From an uncultured Saprospiraceae bacterium (GTDB lineage Bacteria; Bacteroidota; Bacteroidia; Chitinophagales; Saprospiraceae), in NCBI GenBank assembly GCA_938015415.1, contig CALLPK010000039.1:1-33581 (forward strand): a stretch of 33,581 nt of DNA, written 5' to 3'. Under the pieces are notes generated by a model, which was not told the DNA's origin, searched no databases, and saw only the letters and a program-made list of their open reading frames with translations. Of the stretch, positions 31,109 to 33,581 are shown in pieces. Made by a program: the position numbers and the translations under genes. Every line of letters starts with the position of its first letter. The first letter of the stretch is position 1.

Positions 31109-31324
31109 ACAGCGTGGGGAAAAGATTGCGTTTAAAAACAAAAGACTTATCCTCCTGCGTAACTATGTTAGAGAGAAGCCAACGGCTAATAGCCAATGAC
31201 TTTTAAAGAACCTTTATTCGTACGAGAATTAAAATATTCTCAGATTTAAATTAACAGCAAGTGGTAAATAGAAAAGATTTATCGCTGCTGTTAGATTTTT
31301 TAAACAGACTAAACGCCAGCTAGA

Positions 31325-32587
31325 ATGCTGTATTATTTTTTACAGTGGTTAGAGAAAACTTACGATCTGGGGATTCCTCCAGTCTATCAATACCTAAGTT
31401 TTCGGGCCGGAGTCTCTTTAATCATATCGCTGATTATCAGCATCCTGTATGGTGAAAGAATCATACGTCTTTTGAAAAAACTGCAGGTAGGAGAAACCGT
31501 GCGGGATCTCGGCTTAGCCGGACAAAAAGAAAAAGAAGGAACGCCAACTATGGGTGGATTGCTGATTATCATGTCCATTCTGGTACCGTGCTTGTTGATG
31601 GCCAAGATTGGTAATATTTATATTATCGTCATGATCGTTGCGACCCTTTGGATGGGCGCCATTGGTTTTTTGGACGACTATATCAAGGTTTTTAAAAAAG
31701 ATAAAAAAGGATTGAGTGGGAAATTCAAGATTGTAGGACAGGTGGGATTAGGTTTAATCGTTGGACTTACCATGTTATTTAATGATGGCATTTATGTTCG
31801 GATGAATTTGGATACGGCGGTGAAAGAAGGATACGAAATTATTGGTGAGCCGTGGATTCAGGAAGGGAAAGCGGGATCTGATGCCGTCGTTAAAATGGCT
31901 AAAGTAAAAACTACTTTGACCAATGTTCCTTTTCGTAAAAATAATAGCCTGGACTACGCACAATTGTTACCATTTTTGGGAGACAATGCGCGCAATATGG
32001 TCTGGTTGATTTTTATCCCGATTATCATTTTGGTGGTGACGGCAGTAAGTAATTCAGCCAACTTAACCGATGGAATTGATGGATTGGCCACGGGACTCAG
32101 TGGCATTATTGGAGCGACTTTGGGTATTCTTGCGTATCTCTCGGGAAACGCAATTGCGGCTAATTACCTGAATATTTTATATCTGCCAGATACGGGGGAA
32201 CTATTAATTTTTGCGGCTTGTTTTGTGGGTGCCTGTATCGGTTTTTTATGGTATAATTCTTACCCGGCAAAAGTTTTTATGGGAGATACTGGAAGTCTGA
32301 TGTTGGGAGGAGTTATTGCAGCTTTTGCGATTTTGATTCGTAAAGAATTATTGATTCCGATTTTATGTGGAGTGTTTTTAGCAGAAACTTTATCCGTACT
32401 GATTCAGGTCAGTTATTTTAAACATACCAAAAAGAAATACGGAGAAGGGCGACGGATATTTTTAATGTCACCACTCCATCATCACTACCAAAAGAAAGGA
32501 ATGCACGAAGCAAAAATTGTTACGCAGTTTTGGATTGTAGGAATACTGTTAGCTGCATTGACGATCATAACGCTAAAAATTAGATAG
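31325..32587 (+). CDS. mraY: Phospho-N-acetylmuramoyl-pentapeptide transferase
   Basis: This 420-residue multi-pass membrane enzyme makes lipid I from UDP-MurNAc-pentapeptide and undecaprenyl phosphate. Motifs are [14 protein letters not shown] with D117-D118, NLTDGIDGL with D249, [10 protein letters not shown] and SPLHHHYQ. It is about 60 residues longer than the E. coli enzyme; the extra length lies in an insert near 155-215 (between VRMN and the LPFLGDN region) that I recall from other Bacteroidota. It follows murE with a 243-bp gap without a gene, and murD starts 5 bp after its stop, so mraY and murD are surely co-transcribed. Confidence 0.96.
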   Translation: MLYYFLQWLEKTYDLGIPPVYQYLSFRAGVSLIISLIISILYGERIIRLLKKLQVGETVRDLGLAGQKEKEGTPTMGGLLIIMSILVPCLLMAKIGNIYIIVMIVATLWMGAIGFLDDYIKVFKKDKKGLSGKFKIVGQVGLGLIVGLTMLFNDGIYVRMNLDTAVKEGYEIIGEPWIQEGKAGSDAVVKMAKVKTTLTNVPFRKNNSLDYAQLLPFLGDNARNMVWLIFIPIIILVVTAVSNSANLTDGIDGLATGLSGIIGATLGILAYLSGNAIAANYLNILYLPDTGELLIFAACFVGACIGFLWYNSYPAKVFMGDTGSLMLGGVIAAFAILIRKELLIPILCGVFLAETLSVLIQVSYFKHTKKKYGEGRRIFLMSPLHHHYQKKGMHEAKIVTQFWIVGILLAALTIITLKIR

Positions 32588-32592
32588 GTATA

Positions 32593-33581
32593 ATGAAAAA
32601 GATAGTGATACTCGGAGGAGGAGAGAGTGGCGTAGGTGCGGCTATCCTGGCAAAAACAAAAGGACATCCGGTATTTTTATCGGATAATGGTACGCTGAAA
32701 GCAGTCTACCGGGAAAAATTAGAAACAAATAATATTCCCTACGAGGAAAATAACCACGATCAGGAGCGTATTTTTTCGGCGGATCTGATTGTGAAAAGTC
32801 CGGGTATTCCGGACAACGTTCCGTTAATAAAAGCATTGACGGAGGCTGGTATTCCGATTATTTCGGAAATTGAATTTGCGGGCAAACATACGAACGCGGT
32901 GATCATTGGTATTACAGGAAGCAACGGCAAAACGACTACTGCTAATCTAACGTACCACTTGCTGAAAACAGGTGGACTCGACGTTGGATTAGGTGGTAAT
33001 ATTGGTCGTAGCTTTGCGGAAATGGTCGCCGTAGTACCACACGAATATTACGTGCTGGAACTGAGTAGTTTTCAGCTGGACGGAATCGAATATTTTCAAC
33101 CCGATGTATCTATCCTGCTGAATATTACGCCGGATCATCTGGATCGTTATGATTACAAAATGGAAAATTATATCGCTTCCAAGTTCAGAATTATAAAAAA
33201 TCAGGAAGCGGAAGATATTTTTATTTATAATGAAGAAGATGAAAACATAGCAGGATTTTTAAAAGAAAAAGAATTGTTTCCAGTTTCGATAAAAGTTAAA
33301 ATGAATACCACCGACGATACGAAAATTAATATCGATGGAGGGAATAATTTTGATCTGAATAATACAAGTCTCAAAGGATTACACAATCGGTTTAACGCCG
33401 AGTGTGCCATCCACGCTGCGCTTTCGCAAGGCATAAATGGAGAAGATATTCAGCGTGGTTTGGAAACTTTTAAAAATTCACCGCACCGATTGGAAGTGGT
33501 CGCAACCATTGACGGAGTAACGTACATCAATGACAGCAAGGCCACCAACGTTGATTCGGTTTATTACGCTTTACTAGCGGT
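32593..33581 (+). CDS. murD: UDP-MurNAc-L-Ala D-Glu ligase MurD, 3'-truncated by window
   Basis: The ORF starts at ATG 32593, five bases after mraY, and runs off the right edge with about 329 codons visible of the expected 440-460. It begins KKIVILGGGESGVGAA (the Rossmann-like N-domain) and has the ATP loop GSNGKTT at 109-115, VLELSSFQLDGI, NITPDHLDRY and HRLEVV with INDSKATN near the edge. These are standard MurD motifs. The enzyme adds D-glutamate in the cytoplasm. The frame is open to the edge, with no sign of damage. Confidence 0.95.
   Translation, partial: MKKIVILGGGESGVGAAILAKTKGHPVFLSDNGTLKAVYREKLETNNIPYEENNHDQERIFSADLIVKSPGIPDNVPLIKALTEAGIPIISEIEFAGKHTNAVIIGITGSNGKTTTANLTYHLLKTGGLDVGLGGNIGRSFAEMVAVVPHEYYVLELSSFQLDGIEYFQPDVSILLNITPDHLDRYDYKMENYIASKFRIIKNQEAEDIFIYNEEDENIAGFLKEKELFPVSIKVKMNTTDDTKINIDGGNNFDLNNTSLKGLHNRFNAECAIHAALSQGINGEDIQRGLETFKNSPHRLEVVATIDGVTYINDSKATNVDSVYYALLA

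Overview
The window looks like a chromosomal segment from a Bacteroidota bacterium, probably of the Saprospiraceae/Lewinella type (inference). The reasons are the A+T-rich DNA, starts without clear Shine-Dalgarno sites, several matches to the Bacteroidota promoter (TTG or TTTG, about 18-22 nt, TAnnTTTG), a propeller-type sensor kinase, LytTR regulators, a fused two-half E1 2-oxoacid dehydrogenase and a Bacteroidota-style dcw cluster.

Layout. Positions 1-113 hold the start of an ion channel gene on the minus strand. Positions 263-9638 are a signalling region: a two-component-propeller histidine kinase with a LytTR response regulator, an unrecognised 512-residue protein, then a second LytTR response regulator, an unlisted 46-codon double-glycine-type peptide gene, and a soluble TPR histidine kinase of the LytS type. 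Positions 9639-10356 carry no normal gene but hold three spaced copies of a promoter-plus-hairpin-terminator cassette and a low-complexity tandem repeat. Positions 10357-20179 are minus-strand housekeeping and envelope genes: pbpC, a zinc-protease-like lipoprotein, tex, two small membrane proteins and a penicillin acylase. A divergent small lipoprotein gene and a minus-strand DUF1573 gene follow, then the E1 fusion and a polyprenol-phosphate mannosyltransferase-like GT2. From 25358 to the end runs the dcw cluster: MraZ operator, mraZ, rsmH, ftsL-like, ftsI, murE, mraY, murD (cut by the window edge).

How the parts may work together. The dcw genes make and shape septal peptidoglycan, and pbpC adds glycan polymerisation and repair. 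The most unusual region is 6400-10340. There a LytTR regulator, a GG-leader peptide and a TPR kinase are stacked. A strong terminator lies between peptide and kinase, phased direct repeats lie upstream of the peptide, and three hairpin-RNA cassettes follow downstream. This could be a peptide-signalling module with associated small RNAs. That is a hypothesis: only the parts and their order are visible in the sequence.
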